Of a stretch of DNA of 59,104 nucleotides, positions 44,532 to 53,878 are shown one piece after another. Under the pieces are notes generated by a model. That model searched no databases. It saw nothing but the letters and a program-made list of their open reading frames with translations, and was not told the DNA's origin. Position 1 is the stretch's first letter, and each line of letters starts with the position of its first letter. The position numbers were made by a program, and so were the translations under genes. Origin of the DNA: an uncultured Gammaproteobacteria bacterium (GTDB lineage Bacteria > Pseudomonadota > Gammaproteobacteria > Steroidobacterales > XN24); assembly GCA_947259915.1 (NCBI GenBank), contig CAMYOC010000051.1, positions 162,055 through 221,158 on the forward strand, given 5' to 3'.

Positions 44532-44688
44532 TTAATTACCTTCTACATTTAAGGCTCTGATTTGAAAGATTTAATAGATTTTTGCGTATGCAGCACGAGC
44601 TACTGCGGCGCAGCATCTGGCGGTTCGGGGGCCTGTATGACGGCGTTGATCAGCCCCCGTCAACCGTGCGGCCACGGTGCCGACGCAA

Positions 44689-45246
44689 TCAGTCCTCGTC
44701 GGGCTCCGTGCCCTTCCCGACAAGACCGAGCGTCTCGTCCAGGGGGCTATCAGCCAACGGCCGCCGATAGAGCGGTTCACCGACGGCATCGAGGCCGCGG
44801 TCCAGATAGCGGCCCGCCAGATCGGTGGCGGCACGGGTGACCGCTACAGGATCGTAGCGCAGCGCCACGAGTTGCTCGAAGATCCGATCCAGATCGTGCG
44901 GATGAGCGAAGGACAACAGCACGCCGAGCACTTCCGGGTCGATCATCTCCAGCACGATCGGCCGAAACAGCAGCGCCGGCGGCGGCCGCTCGCCGGGCGC
45001 CAGCATCGACCACTGCAGCACGATACGGTTTCGATTACGTTCCGCATTGGCGTCGAGGCCGGCGATGATCCGTGCGATGTCATCGCCGGCCTCCAGGTTC
45101 AGGCTGCGCCGGGAGACCAGCGTATTGATGCCCGCGATCCCCGTGGGAACCCGCATCGACAGCTGACGCTTTGCGCGACGCTGGCGCCAACAGTGGCCCA
45201 ACGAGCGCGGGATCTGCGCCAGCAATGGAAGAATCGGTCCAAACAT
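44689..45246 (-). CDS. Hypothetical protein
   Basis: A 185-residue predicted cytoplasmic protein with an Arg-rich N-terminus, a middle of helices (D-L-D-R-I-F-E-Q-L-V-A-L-R-Y) and an acidic tail ending T-E-P-D-E-D. No family recognised. It is divergent from the AraC gene, about 110 nt apart, and may be a target of it. Confidence 0.6.
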   Translation of the reverse strand: MFGPILPLLAQIPRSLGHCWRQRRAKRQLSMRVPTGIAGINTLVSRRSLNLEAGDDIARIIAGLDANAERNRNRIVLQWSMLAPGERPPPALLFRPIVLEMIDPEVLGVLLSFAHPHDLDRIFEQLVALRYDPVAVTRAATDLAGRYLDRGLDAVGEPLYRRPLADSPLDETLGLVGKGTEPDED

Positions 45247-45357
45247 CGTCGTCTCCGCAACCCAGGCTCACAGCGTAATGACCGGGCCTTGCGGTTTCTT
45301 GCTATAAATGGTCTCTGGCTTGTCCGTTTTGGTCAGGCGCAACGATTGACACCGACG

Positions 45358-46371
45358 ATGCGAGAACCCACCTCACTGGCTAGCCTGTCTGCGACGATCT
45401 GGGAAACCCTGGAGACGCACTATGGCGTCGATGCGGCGGCGGTTTTTGCCTCGGCGGGCATAGACAAAAACACCCTGAAGGAACGCACCGGACGTATTCC
45501 GATGAGTGCCGTGCACCAGCTCTGGGACGAAGCGATCCGGGTTTCGGGCGATCCCCATATCGGTCATGTCGTCGGTCGGTCGATACGTCCCGGCTCCGCC
45601 TATGCGCTGGGCCTCGCCTGGCTGGCCAGCGATACCCTGGCTCGGGGCCTGGAGCGCCAGACCCGATACTTCAGCGTGCTGACCACGTTCTTCAATATGG
45701 TCTATGAGCCCGGAGACAAAGAGTCACGGGTCGGCATCGAGGCTCGGGGCCCGGGACAGGTGCTGCTGCCGACCTCGGCCGATGTCGCACTGACGATGAC
45801 GGTACGCTTCTGCCGTCTGGCGGGTCGTGATGAATTCGCGCCGCTGCGTGTGTGTTTCGAGTCGGAGCTGGATGACCCGACGACCCTGGCCCGCTACCGC
45901 TCCTATTTCCGCTGCCCGGTGAATTTCGGCACAGGGGAGAATGCGCTGTATCTGGACACCGCGGCATTGAATGAGCCGTTGGTGGCCGCCGATGACACGC
46001 TGATCGCGGAGAACGAAAAGTTGCTCGACCGCTATCTGCGCGAGATGGAAGCCGGAGATTTCAGCAACAAGGTGCGCCAGGCGCTGGCACAGTCGCTACC
46101 CTCCGGTCGGGTGACGGAGGAGGATGTGGCGCAGCGGCTCAACCGCAGCGTCAGCTCCCTGCAGCGGCATCTGCGTGCCGAGGGCACGGGTTACAGGGAA
46201 ATCCTCGAGCGGACCCGGGAACGGCTCGCACGCGAATATCTGGGCTCGGGCCAGCATCCGATCGCCGAAGTCGCCTATCTGCTCGGTTACGCGGACCAGA
46301 GCACGTTCACACGCGCGTTCAAGCGCTGGACCGGGATGTCACCCGGGGCTTACGTCAGCGAGGCCGGCTGA
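45358..46371 (+). CDS. AraC-family transcriptional regulator
   Basis: A 337-residue regulator. The N-terminal ~230 residues match the 'Arabinose_bd' (OruR/ArgR-like) sensor domain. The C-terminal double helix-turn-helix has V-A-Q-R-L-N-R-S-V-S-S-L-Q-R-H-L and I-A-E-V-A-Y-L-L-G-Y-A-D-Q-S-T-F-T-R-A-F. A TATAAA at 45303 may be part of its promoter, but no matching -35 was found. The inducer is unknown. Confidence 0.92.
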   Translation: MREPTSLASLSATIWETLETHYGVDAAAVFASAGIDKNTLKERTGRIPMSAVHQLWDEAIRVSGDPHIGHVVGRSIRPGSAYALGLAWLASDTLARGLERQTRYFSVLTTFFNMVYEPGDKESRVGIEARGPGQVLLPTSADVALTMTVRFCRLAGRDEFAPLRVCFESELDDPTTLARYRSYFRCPVNFGTGENALYLDTAALNEPLVAADDTLIAENEKLLDRYLREMEAGDFSNKVRQALAQSLPSGRVTEEDVAQRLNRSVSSLQRHLRAEGTGYREILERTRERLAREYLGSGQHPIAEVAYLLGYADQSTFTRAFKRWTGMSPGAYVSEAG

Positions 46372-46421
46372 TCTTCCGGGCCGCCGAGCGCCGGCAGCAC
46401 GTCGCCGGCGCGGGTCCGCCA

Positions 46422-46913
46422 TCAGGCCGCTTCGCGAGCTCCGTCCGCAACGCCGTGTCCGTCGAGCTGATCGACGCTGTTCGCGGCGAGATCGCCCATC
46501 AACTCCGCCATATCCTCGACCAGCGCCCCGAGTTGCCGCACCGCCAGCGTATACAGGGTCGCAAAGTCAAAGCCCTCGACCCGGGCGGACTCGCGCAGGC
46601 GTTCCAGTTCCTCGCGCCGGTACATGTCGGGCCCGCGACTTCTTAACGCTCTGAGGATGCTGGAGATAAGCACGTCAGGGCGATCGCCCTCGTCGTAGCA
46701 TTCACCGGCCGGAGTCAACAACATACCCGGCGCCGTGGCGTCCACGATCCAGCGCACCCGGTGACCGCCGGAAAGATACTGCACCAGATAGCTACGGTGA
46801 CGCCGCGTCAGCGGCCGCACACCCAGCGTATCGGGATCACCTTCGATCCAGCCGCGCGCCATGCGCAGCTCGACGTTTTCGGTAATGCGTCGGATGTCGG
46901 TATCCATGTTCAT
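46422..46913 (-). CDS. Hypothetical protein
   Basis: A 163-residue cytoplasmic protein. ATG at 46913 has GGAGGAAAG upstream, so the longer frame from 46949 is rejected. A short beta region (Y-L-V-Q-Y-L-S-G-G-H-R-V-R-W) is followed by helices. No family recognised. It faces the AraC gene. Confidence 0.62.
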   Translation of the reverse strand: MNMDTDIRRITENVELRMARGWIEGDPDTLGVRPLTRRHRSYLVQYLSGGHRVRWIVDATAPGMLLTPAGECYDEGDRPDVLISSILRALRSRGPDMYRREELERLRESARVEGFDFATLYTLAVRQLGALVEDMAELMGDLAANSVDQLDGHGVADGAREAA

Positions 46914-47118
46914 CGGTCTTTCCTCCGGGCCCCGTCGGGGCCTGAGCAACTGATTAAGTGGCGACCATCTTAGGTTGGCCGGGACGCCCGGGATTGGCCC
47001 GGACCACCAATCTTTTTGCCAAAACGGTCAATCCCGACGATTTCTCTCGAACTGCTCGCGGCCATCCCGCACAGACCGATTCCCCGCCGATGTCGATCGG
47101 CAGGAGGCTGTCGGCGCG

Positions 47119-47152
47119 CAAAAAAAGAGCCCCGCCGGAGCGGGGCTCTTTT
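47119..47152 (-). terminator. Intrinsic terminator after the PEP-CTERM gene
   Basis: On the minus strand AAAAGAGCCCCGC-TCCG-GCGGGGCTC is followed by a run of seven T, 22 nt after the PEP-CTERM stop. The A-run on the other side would also let it work in reverse, though no plus-strand gene runs into it. Confidence 0.92.
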
Positions 47153-47173
47153 CCCGGTTTCTTGTGCCCGGTA

Positions 47174-47947
47174 TCAGCGGCGCCGGCGGGCCACACCCGC
47201 GCCAATGAGTCCAAGTGTGAGCAGCGCCAGCGAGCCGGGCTCCGGCACCTCGGCGTAACCTTCGATCACGTCGTTGCCGCAGGTCATATCCCAGTGCAGG
47301 GCGATGCCGCTGGCCAGGGAGAGATCGCTGCCGCTCAGATCGATCATAAAGCTGAGATGATCGTCTTCGACCGACCAGCTGCCGTCCGCGAGCTGGTTAC
47401 GGAAGTTCGCCGCCGCGTCCGAGAGATCGACCGCGACCTCCTGACCGTTACGGTAGGTCGCCCCACTCATGAAGTCCTGCGAGAGCAGCGCGCTCTCATC
47501 ATTCGAACCGGTCAGGGCATAGAGCGCGCCGTCGCCACCGGTTGCACTCCAGCGATCATCCAGCGAAAAACCATACTCCCACACGGTGCCGGTCGCATGG
47601 TTGTCATCGAGATATGGCGCGTCGCCGTGCGGATTCCAGGCCGAAGCGAGGAACAGATCGCCGTAACCGATGCCAAGGCCGTTCCCGGTATAACCCGCAA
47701 ACAGACCATCATCTGCACGCCCGGCAAAGTTGGTATAGATATTGACGGTCAGGATATTCCCCGCCTGGCTCAGCTCGGCGCGGAAAATATCGAACTTGGC
47801 AGCGCTGCCGATGACATCACCGTAGCCGTGGTCATCGCCGCCGTAGTAGCTGTCTTCGATCACTACCGAATCGGCATTAGCGACGGCCGACAGACCGAGC
47901 AACAGTGTGGCGGCGATCGACGAAGCGATGTTGAAATTAAAGGTCAT
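47174..47947 (-). CDS. PEP-CTERM sorting-domain protein
   Basis: A 257-residue secreted protein: signal peptide (about 1-26, ending A-N-A-D), an acidic Gly/Asp-rich beta domain, and the C-terminal sorting signal V-P-E-P-G-S-L-A-L-L-T-L-G followed by a hydrophobic helix and R-R-R-R. Exosortase cuts such tails and the proteins are linked to exopolysaccharide or floc formation. No exosortase is in the window. The 5' region has a sigma-54 promoter and two upstream palindromes. Confidence 0.93.
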   Translation of the reverse strand: MTFNFNIASSIAATLLLGLSAVANADSVVIEDSYYGGDDHGYGDVIGSAAKFDIFRAELSQAGNILTVNIYTNFAGRADDGLFAGYTGNGLGIGYGDLFLASAWNPHGDAPYLDDNHATGTVWEYGFSLDDRWSATGGDGALYALTGSNDESALLSQDFMSGATYRNGQEVAVDLSDAAANFRNQLADGSWSVEDDHLSFMIDLSGSDLSLASGIALHWDMTCGNDVIEGYAEVPEPGSLALLTLGLIGAGVARRRR

Positions 47948-47993
47948 AAAACTGTTCCTGTTTCCATAGATCGGGGGGATCTGTCTAAAAGAG

Positions 47994-48011
47994 AAGCACT
48001 TATCGTGCCAA
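47994..48011 (-). promoter_or_regulatory. Sigma-54 promoter of the PEP-CTERM gene
   Basis: On the minus strand TTGGCACG-ATAA-GTGCTT: a perfect -24 element (TTGGCACG) and a four-of-five -12 element, with the invariant GG and GC exactly 10 nt apart. Transcription would start near 47984, giving a leader of about 37 nt. RpoN control is known for PEP-CTERM genes in other bacteria, which supports the call. Confidence 0.8.
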
Positions 48012-48125
48012 CTCTCTTAGTTCATATTTTTCAGTTACTTAGCGAGCCGATCGATCGGTAGTGTAAACGCCACCGACGATCCGGCGGGGTCATGCGGGGT
48101 CACTGCCGATGGAGCGCCGAAAAAG

Positions 48126-48141
48126 CGTGACGGCCGTCACA
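48126..48141. promoter_or_regulatory. Upstream palindrome 1 (activator site candidate)
   Basis: CGTGAC-GGCC-GTCACA, a near-perfect palindrome about 150 nt upstream of the sigma-54 start. It shares GTGAC-N4-GTCACA with the second site 105 nt further away. This looks like an enhancer for a sigma-54 activator such as a PrsR-like protein. A CRP-family reading (CGTGA-N6-TCACA) also fits. Confidence 0.55.
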
Positions 48142-48230
48142 TTTCTTCCCGTCGTGATGACTTGTGTGGCATCAAACAGACGCCGCAATAAAAAGAAACT
48201 GTAAAGAACGGCGACACGTCGCCGGGCAAA

Positions 48231-48246
48231 CGTGACCCGTGTCACA
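48231..48246. promoter_or_regulatory. Upstream palindrome 2 (activator site candidate)
   Basis: CGTGAC-CCGT-GTCACA, the same arms as the first site with a different spacer. Centre-to-centre spacing to site 1 is 105 nt, about ten helical turns, so both would face the same side of the DNA. A separate GC-rich palindrome, CGGCGAC-AC-GTCGCCG, lies just beside it at 48209-48224. The remainder of the 47948-48340 gap has no gene. Confidence 0.55.
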
Positions 48247-48340
48247 GTCTTGCGTCGATCCGCGACGCCGTTATGTGAAAACCACAAGCCTTATGTCATC
48301 CGGAACAGCCGATGACGCCCTCGCCCATCGATCAGAGTTC

Positions 48341-50119
48341 CTACAGCGGCCACACCGCCAGGATGGTCGGTGTCGCCACCAGCACGATCAGGATCTCCAG
48401 CGGCAGACCCATACGCCAATAGTCGCCGAAGCGATATCCGCCAGGGCCGAGGATCAGCGTGTTGTTCTTGTGGCCGATGGGCGTAAGGAACGCACAGGAC
48501 GCGGCCACGGCCACACCCATCAAAAAGGGATCCGGACTGACCTGCAGCCGCTCCGATATCTCCAGCGCGATGGGCGCCGCGATCACCGCGGTAGCGGTGT
48601 TGTTCATCACGTCGGACAGCGTCATGGTGGTAGCGATCAGCAGCACCAGCACCAGGACAGGCGAGACGTCACCGGTCACATGCAGTATGGACTCCGCGAT
48701 CAGCGCGGTGCCGCCGCTGGTTTCCAGCGCGACACCGAGCGGGATCATGGACCCCAACAACACGATGACCGGCCAGGCCACCGACTCATAGACCTGGCGC
48801 AGCGGCACGATATTAAGAAACACCATCAGCGCCACGGTAGCGGCGAGGGCTATCGGCAGATCGACGACACCGAGACTGGCCAAGCCGATGGCCGCGGCAA
48901 AAATGCCCACCGCCAGCGGCGCCTGATGGCGCTGGGTCACCTGCAATCCGCGCTCGGCGAGAGACAGGCACCCCAGCCAGTTAGCGACATCCCCGAGCCG
49001 CTCGCTGGGACCGAACAACAACAGCACGTCTCCGGCGCGGATCTCGAGTCGGCGCACCCGTTCGCTGAAGCGCTGGCCCTGGCGGGAGACGCCAACCAGC
49101 AACACGCCCTGGCGGCCCAGCAACTTCACCGACAGCGCGGACCGTCCCTCGATGCGGGCCTCCGGCGGCACCACCACCTCCAGCATCGACAGGTCCTCCT
49201 CGGTTGCACTGTCGCGCCCGGCGCGTTTTTCCATAAAGCTCAGGCCGAGGGTGCCCACTACCTCGTCGATCGCCTCCGGGCTGGCCTGCAACACCAGGAT
49301 GTCGCCGTCACGGATCTCGGCCCGCCGCGCCATCCCCGGCAGCCGTTTACCACGCCTCACGAGACCGATCACGACCGCGTCATGTTGCTCCACGTCGTCA
49401 TCCAGATCACTGACGCGTCTGCCCACGGCAGGCGATCCCTCGGCCACCTGCAGCTCGGCCACATAGGAATCCAGCGCCGCCAATTCTGTTTTGGCATCCT
49501 TGCGGCTGGCCGCGTCGGGGATCAGCCGCCAGCCCACGGTGGCGATAAATACCAGGCCGACGAAGGTGCAGGCCAGGCCTACCGGCGCGAAATCAAACAT
49601 GCGATAGGACTCGCCCAGGGCCTGCTCGCGGAAGGCCGCGATGACGATATTTGGCGGCGTGCCGATCAACGTGATCATGCCGCCGAGTATGGTGGCGAAC
49701 GACAGCGCCATCAGCGTCAGCGAGGGGCTGCGCTTGGCCTTGGCCGCAGCCTTGATATCCACCGGCATCAGCAGCGTCAAAGCGGCGACATTGTTCATCA
49801 CCGCCGACAAGGCAGCGGAGAATCCCGCCATGATGGCGATGTGGGTAGGGAGCTTGCGCGAGGCGTCGACGATATGGCGCGTCACCATTTCGATTGCGCC
49901 GGAGTTGGACAGTCCACGACTCGCGATCAGCACCAGTGCAATGATCACCGTCGCGGGATGGCCGAATCCCGAGAAGGCTTCCGTCACCGGCACCAGACCG
50001 GTCAGCACCGCGATGACCAGACCCGAGAACGCGACCAGATCGTAGCGCCAGCGGCCCCAGATCAGGAACACGAAGATCAGGAACAGTAACGCGAACAGGA
50101 TGATCAGCTTCAGGTCCAT
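48341..50119 (-). CDS. SLC13-family permease with two RCK_C domains
   Basis: A 592-residue transporter with two membrane halves (about 1-200 and 400-592), each holding a conserved block (M-N-N-V-A-A-L-T-L-L-M-P and M-N-N-T-A-T-A-V-I-A-A-P). Between them are two TrkA_C/RCK_C regulatory domains (about 225-310 and 320-395). Family members take up dicarboxylates or sulfate with Na+. G-T-P-P-N-I-V and G-H-K-N-N are substrate-site loops. It follows dadA in the same direction by 24 nt. Confidence 0.93.
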   Translation of the reverse strand: MDLKLIILFALLFLIFVFLIWGRWRYDLVAFSGLVIAVLTGLVPVTEAFSGFGHPATVIIALVLIASRGLSNSGAIEMVTRHIVDASRKLPTHIAIMAGFSAALSAVMNNVAALTLLMPVDIKAAAKAKRSPSLTLMALSFATILGGMITLIGTPPNIVIAAFREQALGESYRMFDFAPVGLACTFVGLVFIATVGWRLIPDAASRKDAKTELAALDSYVAELQVAEGSPAVGRRVSDLDDDVEQHDAVVIGLVRRGKRLPGMARRAEIRDGDILVLQASPEAIDEVVGTLGLSFMEKRAGRDSATEEDLSMLEVVVPPEARIEGRSALSVKLLGRQGVLLVGVSRQGQRFSERVRRLEIRAGDVLLLFGPSERLGDVANWLGCLSLAERGLQVTQRHQAPLAVGIFAAAIGLASLGVVDLPIALAATVALMVFLNIVPLRQVYESVAWPVIVLLGSMIPLGVALETSGGTALIAESILHVTGDVSPVLVLVLLIATTMTLSDVMNNTATAVIAAPIALEISERLQVSPDPFLMGVAVAASCAFLTPIGHKNNTLILGPGGYRFGDYWRMGLPLEILIVLVATPTILAVWPL

Positions 50120-50143
50120 TGGTGTGACACCCGCGTACCGGCT

Positions 50144-51415
50144 CTAAAACCGGTCCAGGGCATAGTCCTCCTGCTTGAGATCGCAATGCATACCGAGCAT
50201 CTGGTCTGCCACCAGACGACCACAGCCGGCCGCCATGGTCCAGCCCAGCGGGCCTTGACCGGTATTCAGAAACAGACCCGTGACGGAGCTCGGCCCAAGG
50301 ATCGGGACACCGTCTGACGAAACCGGTCTGAAACCGCACCAGGGCTCTATCACGGACGGGTCGAGCCGCTCCGCGTAGGCCGGGTAGATCGCTTGTAACA
50401 GACGCAACAGGTTATCCACCCGCCGCGGCGTCAGGCGATCATCATAGCCGGTAAACTCAGCCGTACCGGCAACGCGGATGCGCTCACCCAGCGGCGTAAC
50501 CGCGGTGTGCAGATAATCATCCGAGACCGGGATACGCGGCCCGTCGTGCCAGTCACCACGGGGCGCGGTAATCGAGTAGCCCTTGACCGGACGGACCGGC
50601 ACCCGCACGCCCACGCGGCTGGCCAGCAATGGCGTAAAGCTGCCCGCCGCCAGCACCACGGCATCCGTGTTCAGCGTCTCGTCGCTACCGGCGATCCGGC
50701 CCCGCACGGCGCGCACCGCTTCTCCTTTGGTCTCGATCGCGCTGACGTCGAACCCGAATCGGAACTGCACGCCCGCGTCTGCCGCGCGTGCCGCCAAACC
50801 CGAGGTGAACAGATGCGCGTCACCGCTCTCGTCGTCGACATAATGGATACCGCCGATGATCTTGCCGGCCACCGGGCCCAGTGCCGGCTCGGCGGCGACC
50901 ACGCCGTCGCGATCGAGCAGACGATAGGCCACACCGTGATCCGCCAGACTGGCTGCAAGCGCAGCCGCCCGGTCCAGCGATGCCTGGTCCCTGCAGGCGC
51001 GCAAGGTGCCGCTCGCAGCGCCGTCGTAATCGATGCCGAGTTCGTCACGCAGACGACGGAGCTCGGACATCGAGAACAGGGCCAGACGCACGTTCTTTAC
51101 CGTGTTGCGGTGGAACTGCCGCGGACGGGACTGACGCAGAAAGTGGATTCCCCAGCCGGCGAGACCGGGCAGCGCGCGCGGGCGCAACAACATCGGCGCC
51201 TCCTCCCGACCGATCCAGCGCAGCAGGTGCCAGAAGGTGCCCGGAGCATTCCAGGGATCCGCCATGCTCGGCGTCAGCATGCCGGCGTTGGCAAAACTCG
51301 TTTCCATGGCCGCACCGGGAGCACGATCCAGCACGGTGACGCTGGCGCCGCCTTGCGACAGATACCAGGCCGTGCTGGTACCGGCCAGGCCGGCGCCGAT
51401 GACGATCACGCGCAT
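50144..51415 (-). CDS. dadA: D-amino-acid dehydrogenase
   Basis: A 423-residue FAD enzyme: V-I-G-A-G-L-A-G-T-S-T-A dinucleotide loop, F-A-N-A-G-M-L-T-P-S, V-R-P-V-K-G-Y-S-I-T and C-terminal G-H-like segment L-N-T-G-Q-G-P-L-G-W-T-M-A-A-G. It oxidises D-amino acids to 2-oxo acids and passes electrons to the respiratory chain. No dadX racemase is adjacent. It lies between the permease and the methionine genes. Confidence 0.88.
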   Translation of the reverse strand: MRVIVIGAGLAGTSTAWYLSQGGASVTVLDRAPGAAMETSFANAGMLTPSMADPWNAPGTFWHLLRWIGREEAPMLLRPRALPGLAGWGIHFLRQSRPRQFHRNTVKNVRLALFSMSELRRLRDELGIDYDGAASGTLRACRDQASLDRAAALAASLADHGVAYRLLDRDGVVAAEPALGPVAGKIIGGIHYVDDESGDAHLFTSGLAARAADAGVQFRFGFDVSAIETKGEAVRAVRGRIAGSDETLNTDAVVLAAGSFTPLLASRVGVRVPVRPVKGYSITAPRGDWHDGPRIPVSDDYLHTAVTPLGERIRVAGTAEFTGYDDRLTPRRVDNLLRLLQAIYPAYAERLDPSVIEPWCGFRPVSSDGVPILGPSSVTGLFLNTGQGPLGWTMAAGCGRLVADQMLGMHCDLKQEDYALDRF

Positions 51416-51511
51416 GGGCTCAAGAACCTGCAGCGGCGATTGAGAGGCGGATACTCACTGCCGCCTATTATGCGCGATCAACCCGCGTCCCGGGGCTGCG
51501 CCTGATTCGTC

Positions 51512-52711
51512 TCAGCGCAGCATGCTGACCGCGGCCTGGCCAGTCGAGGATACCGCCAGGGCCCGCTCCAGACCGCGGCTCAGGTCCGACACCAGATCCT
51601 CGGGATGTTCTATGCCGACGGACAGACGCACCAGGTTCTCGCTGATGCCTGCGCGCCGCCGCGCTTCCGGCTCCATTGCGGAATGGGTCATCGTGGCGGG
51701 ATGGGCGACCAGGCTTTCAACACCGCCCAGCGACTCAGCCAGAAAGAAATGCTCGAGACCATCGAGCAGCGCCACGACCTCGGCCTGTCCGCCCGCCAGC
51801 TCAAAGCTGATCATCGCGCCAAAACCGAGCTGTTGGCGCGCCGCGATGGCGTGACCCGGGTGATCGGCGAGACCCGGATAATAGACCTGGGCGACTGCCG
51901 GGTGTTCGCACAGCAGATCGACTACCGCCCGCGCATTCTCTTCGTGGGCACGCAGACGTGCGTGCAGCGTGCGCACGCCGCGCAGGGTCAGGAAGCTGTC
52001 AAAGGGCGCGCCGGTCAGACCGAGACAATTGCCCCACCACGCGACTTCTTCCTGCAGCGCATCGCTGGCGGCCACGACCACGCCACCGACCACGTCGCTG
52101 TGGCCATTGAGATACTTGGTCGTGGAATGGACCACGAGATCGGCGCCGAAGTCGATCGGCCGCTGCCAGCCCGGCGAGAGAAAAGTATTGTCGGCGACCA
52201 GGATCGACCCGTGCTGGCGACAGCGCCGCGCCACGTCAGCAAGGTCGGTGATGCGAAGCAAGGGGTTGCTCGGCGTCTCGGTGAGCACCAGTCTCGGCGC
52301 GCCGGCGAAGGCGCGATCCAGGGCCTTCGGATCGGTCTGATCCACGAACTCCACGCGGAATTGTCCCCGTCTGGAGAGCGCGTTCAGCAGCCGGTGAGTG
52401 CCACCATAACAATCATGCGGCGCGATCATCAGTTCGTCTTTCTGCAGCAGATGGCAGATCAACGTGAGCGCCGCCATGCCGGAACTGGTAACCGTAGCGC
52501 CCACACCGCCCTCGAGACCGGCCAGGGCCGCGCCCAGCGCGTCGCGGGTCGGATTGCCGGAGCGCGTGTAGTCGTAAGGCCCCTTGCGATCGAAACCCTC
52601 GAATTCGAAGGTCGACGTCAGATACAGGGGCGGCACCACCGCGCCGTACTGACCGTCCTCGCCGAGCCCGGTGCGGACCGCGCGAGTGCTGTTGTGGATG
52701 GTGTCGGTCAT
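51512..52711 (-). CDS. metB: Cystathionine gamma-synthase (Cys/Met PLP family)
   Basis: A 399-residue PLP enzyme with Y-D-Y-T-R-S-G-N-P-T-R, S-S-G-M-A-A-L-T, E-T-P-S-N-P-L-L and the PLP Lys in S-T-T-K-Y-L-N-G-H-S-D. It likely joins cysteine to an activated homoserine. Family members are hard to separate by sequence; cystathionine beta-lyase or a sulfhydrylase are alternatives. It overlaps metX by 4 nt, which favours the gamma-synthase role. Confidence 0.88.
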   Translation of the reverse strand: MTDTIHNSTRAVRTGLGEDGQYGAVVPPLYLTSTFEFEGFDRKGPYDYTRSGNPTRDALGAALAGLEGGVGATVTSSGMAALTLICHLLQKDELMIAPHDCYGGTHRLLNALSRRGQFRVEFVDQTDPKALDRAFAGAPRLVLTETPSNPLLRITDLADVARRCRQHGSILVADNTFLSPGWQRPIDFGADLVVHSTTKYLNGHSDVVGGVVVAASDALQEEVAWWGNCLGLTGAPFDSFLTLRGVRTLHARLRAHEENARAVVDLLCEHPAVAQVYYPGLADHPGHAIAARQQLGFGAMISFELAGGQAEVVALLDGLEHFFLAESLGGVESLVAHPATMTHSAMEPEARRRAGISENLVRLSVGIEHPEDLVSDLSRGLERALAVSSTGQAAVSMLR

Positions 52712-53757
52712 GGCTGCTGGCCCTCCAGGGCCTGATTGAATAAGGGGATGAGGACATCGGCTTCCTTGAGAAAAGCGTCGTGTCCGAACAGGGAATCAAT
52801 CTCGATCAGACGGCCGGTTCCGCCGAGGCGCGCCGCCAGGCGGCGGATCTGCTCGACCGGCACCAGCTGGTCCTGGCGGACCGCGATCAGGGTCGTGGTT
52901 ACCCGCACCTCGGCCGGGTCGGTGTGCTGCAGATCGATGGACTCGGACAGACACAGAAAAGACTCCGGCGACACGCGGGCGGCAAAATCTGCGCCGCGTG
53001 CGTCGAGATAATCCTGGACCGGGAAACGGAACCCCTCAGCGGTCGCCGTGGGCAGACTGGAGAACCGCTCGGCGAATTCCGCCGGCGAGCGATAGGTGGT
53101 CATGGCCAGACCCCGGGCCAAAGCCAGGCCCTCGCTCGCGTTACCCTGACGCAGTCCCAGACGCACGATGCGCCGCTGGATACTCCGCCAGGCGGTGGCG
53201 AGCGGGTGGGCTTCCTCCGCCGCGCTGACGATCAACAGACGCGCCAGACGGTCGCCGTATTCCGCCGCCAGCGCGAGCGCCACCATACCGCCGTAGGACG
53301 CGCCGACAACGGCATGCAGTTGCGCGACGCCGAGATGATCGAGCAGGCGGATCAGCAGAGTCGCCTGATCACGCGTGCTCACGCTGGGGAAGGGTGCCGC
53401 GTTTCGCTGGCCAATACGTGGGCCGGTCGTCCCGTCACTGCCGCCCAGATAGTCAAAGCTGAGCACGCGGAACCGATCGGTATCCACACCCAGCCCTGAT
53501 CCGACCAGCGCTGGCCACCAGCCCGATCCCGCACCCTCGATCGTGCTGACACGACGATGGGCGGAGATACCGCCGAGCACCACCACCACCGGCGCAGACG
53601 CAGGACCGGTCATTCGCCAGGCGAGGTCCACGGCCGGCAGCCGGCCACCCAGTGACAGATCGAGTCCGCCGGGCAGGCGTAATACATCGTCGGTGAATGC
53701 GGGCAGCTCGCCACAGACAACGGTGGCCGCGGCAGCTGCGCCTTGAGCGGTGGTCAT
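52708..53757 (-). CDS. metX: Homoserine O-acyltransferase, MetX type
   Basis: A 349-residue alpha/beta-hydrolase-fold transferase with the nucleophile elbow G-A-S-Y-G-G-M-V-A-L, the early motif L-G-G-I-S-A-H, V-R-Q-D-Q-L-V-P (Asp) and F-G-H-D-A-F-L-K (His). It acylates homoserine with acetyl- or succinyl-CoA. Length and layout resemble the shorter succinyl-type MetX of Xanthomonadales, but the donor is not settled here. CAGGAGG precedes the start. A SAM-I riboswitch lies in its leader. Confidence 0.92.
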   Translation of the reverse strand: MTTAQGAAAAATVVCGELPAFTDDVLRLPGGLDLSLGGRLPAVDLAWRMTGPASAPVVVVLGGISAHRRVSTIEGAGSGWWPALVGSGLGVDTDRFRVLSFDYLGGSDGTTGPRIGQRNAAPFPSVSTRDQATLLIRLLDHLGVAQLHAVVGASYGGMVALALAAEYGDRLARLLIVSAAEEAHPLATAWRSIQRRIVRLGLRQGNASEGLALARGLAMTTYRSPAEFAERFSSLPTATAEGFRFPVQDYLDARGADFAARVSPESFLCLSESIDLQHTDPAEVRVTTTLIAVRQDQLVPVEQIRRLAARLGGTGRLIEIDSLFGHDAFLKEADVLIPLFNQALEGQQP

Positions 53758-53878
53758 TGATCCGGTCCTCCTGCATGCCCCCTGGGGGACGTGAATTTCT
53801 CAGCGGGAAATTCTGCAGAGCAACCGGGGATCAGAAGCGTCGCGTCCTTCCACCTGGCATCCAGGGGCTACGCGACCG

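Noticed and set aside
48239..50089. 616-codon plus-strand open frame opposite the SLC13 permease
   Set aside because: It is antisense to a clear transporter gene, is His/Gln/Arg-rich with no recognisable domain, and has no ribosome site; a typical shadow in GC-rich DNA.
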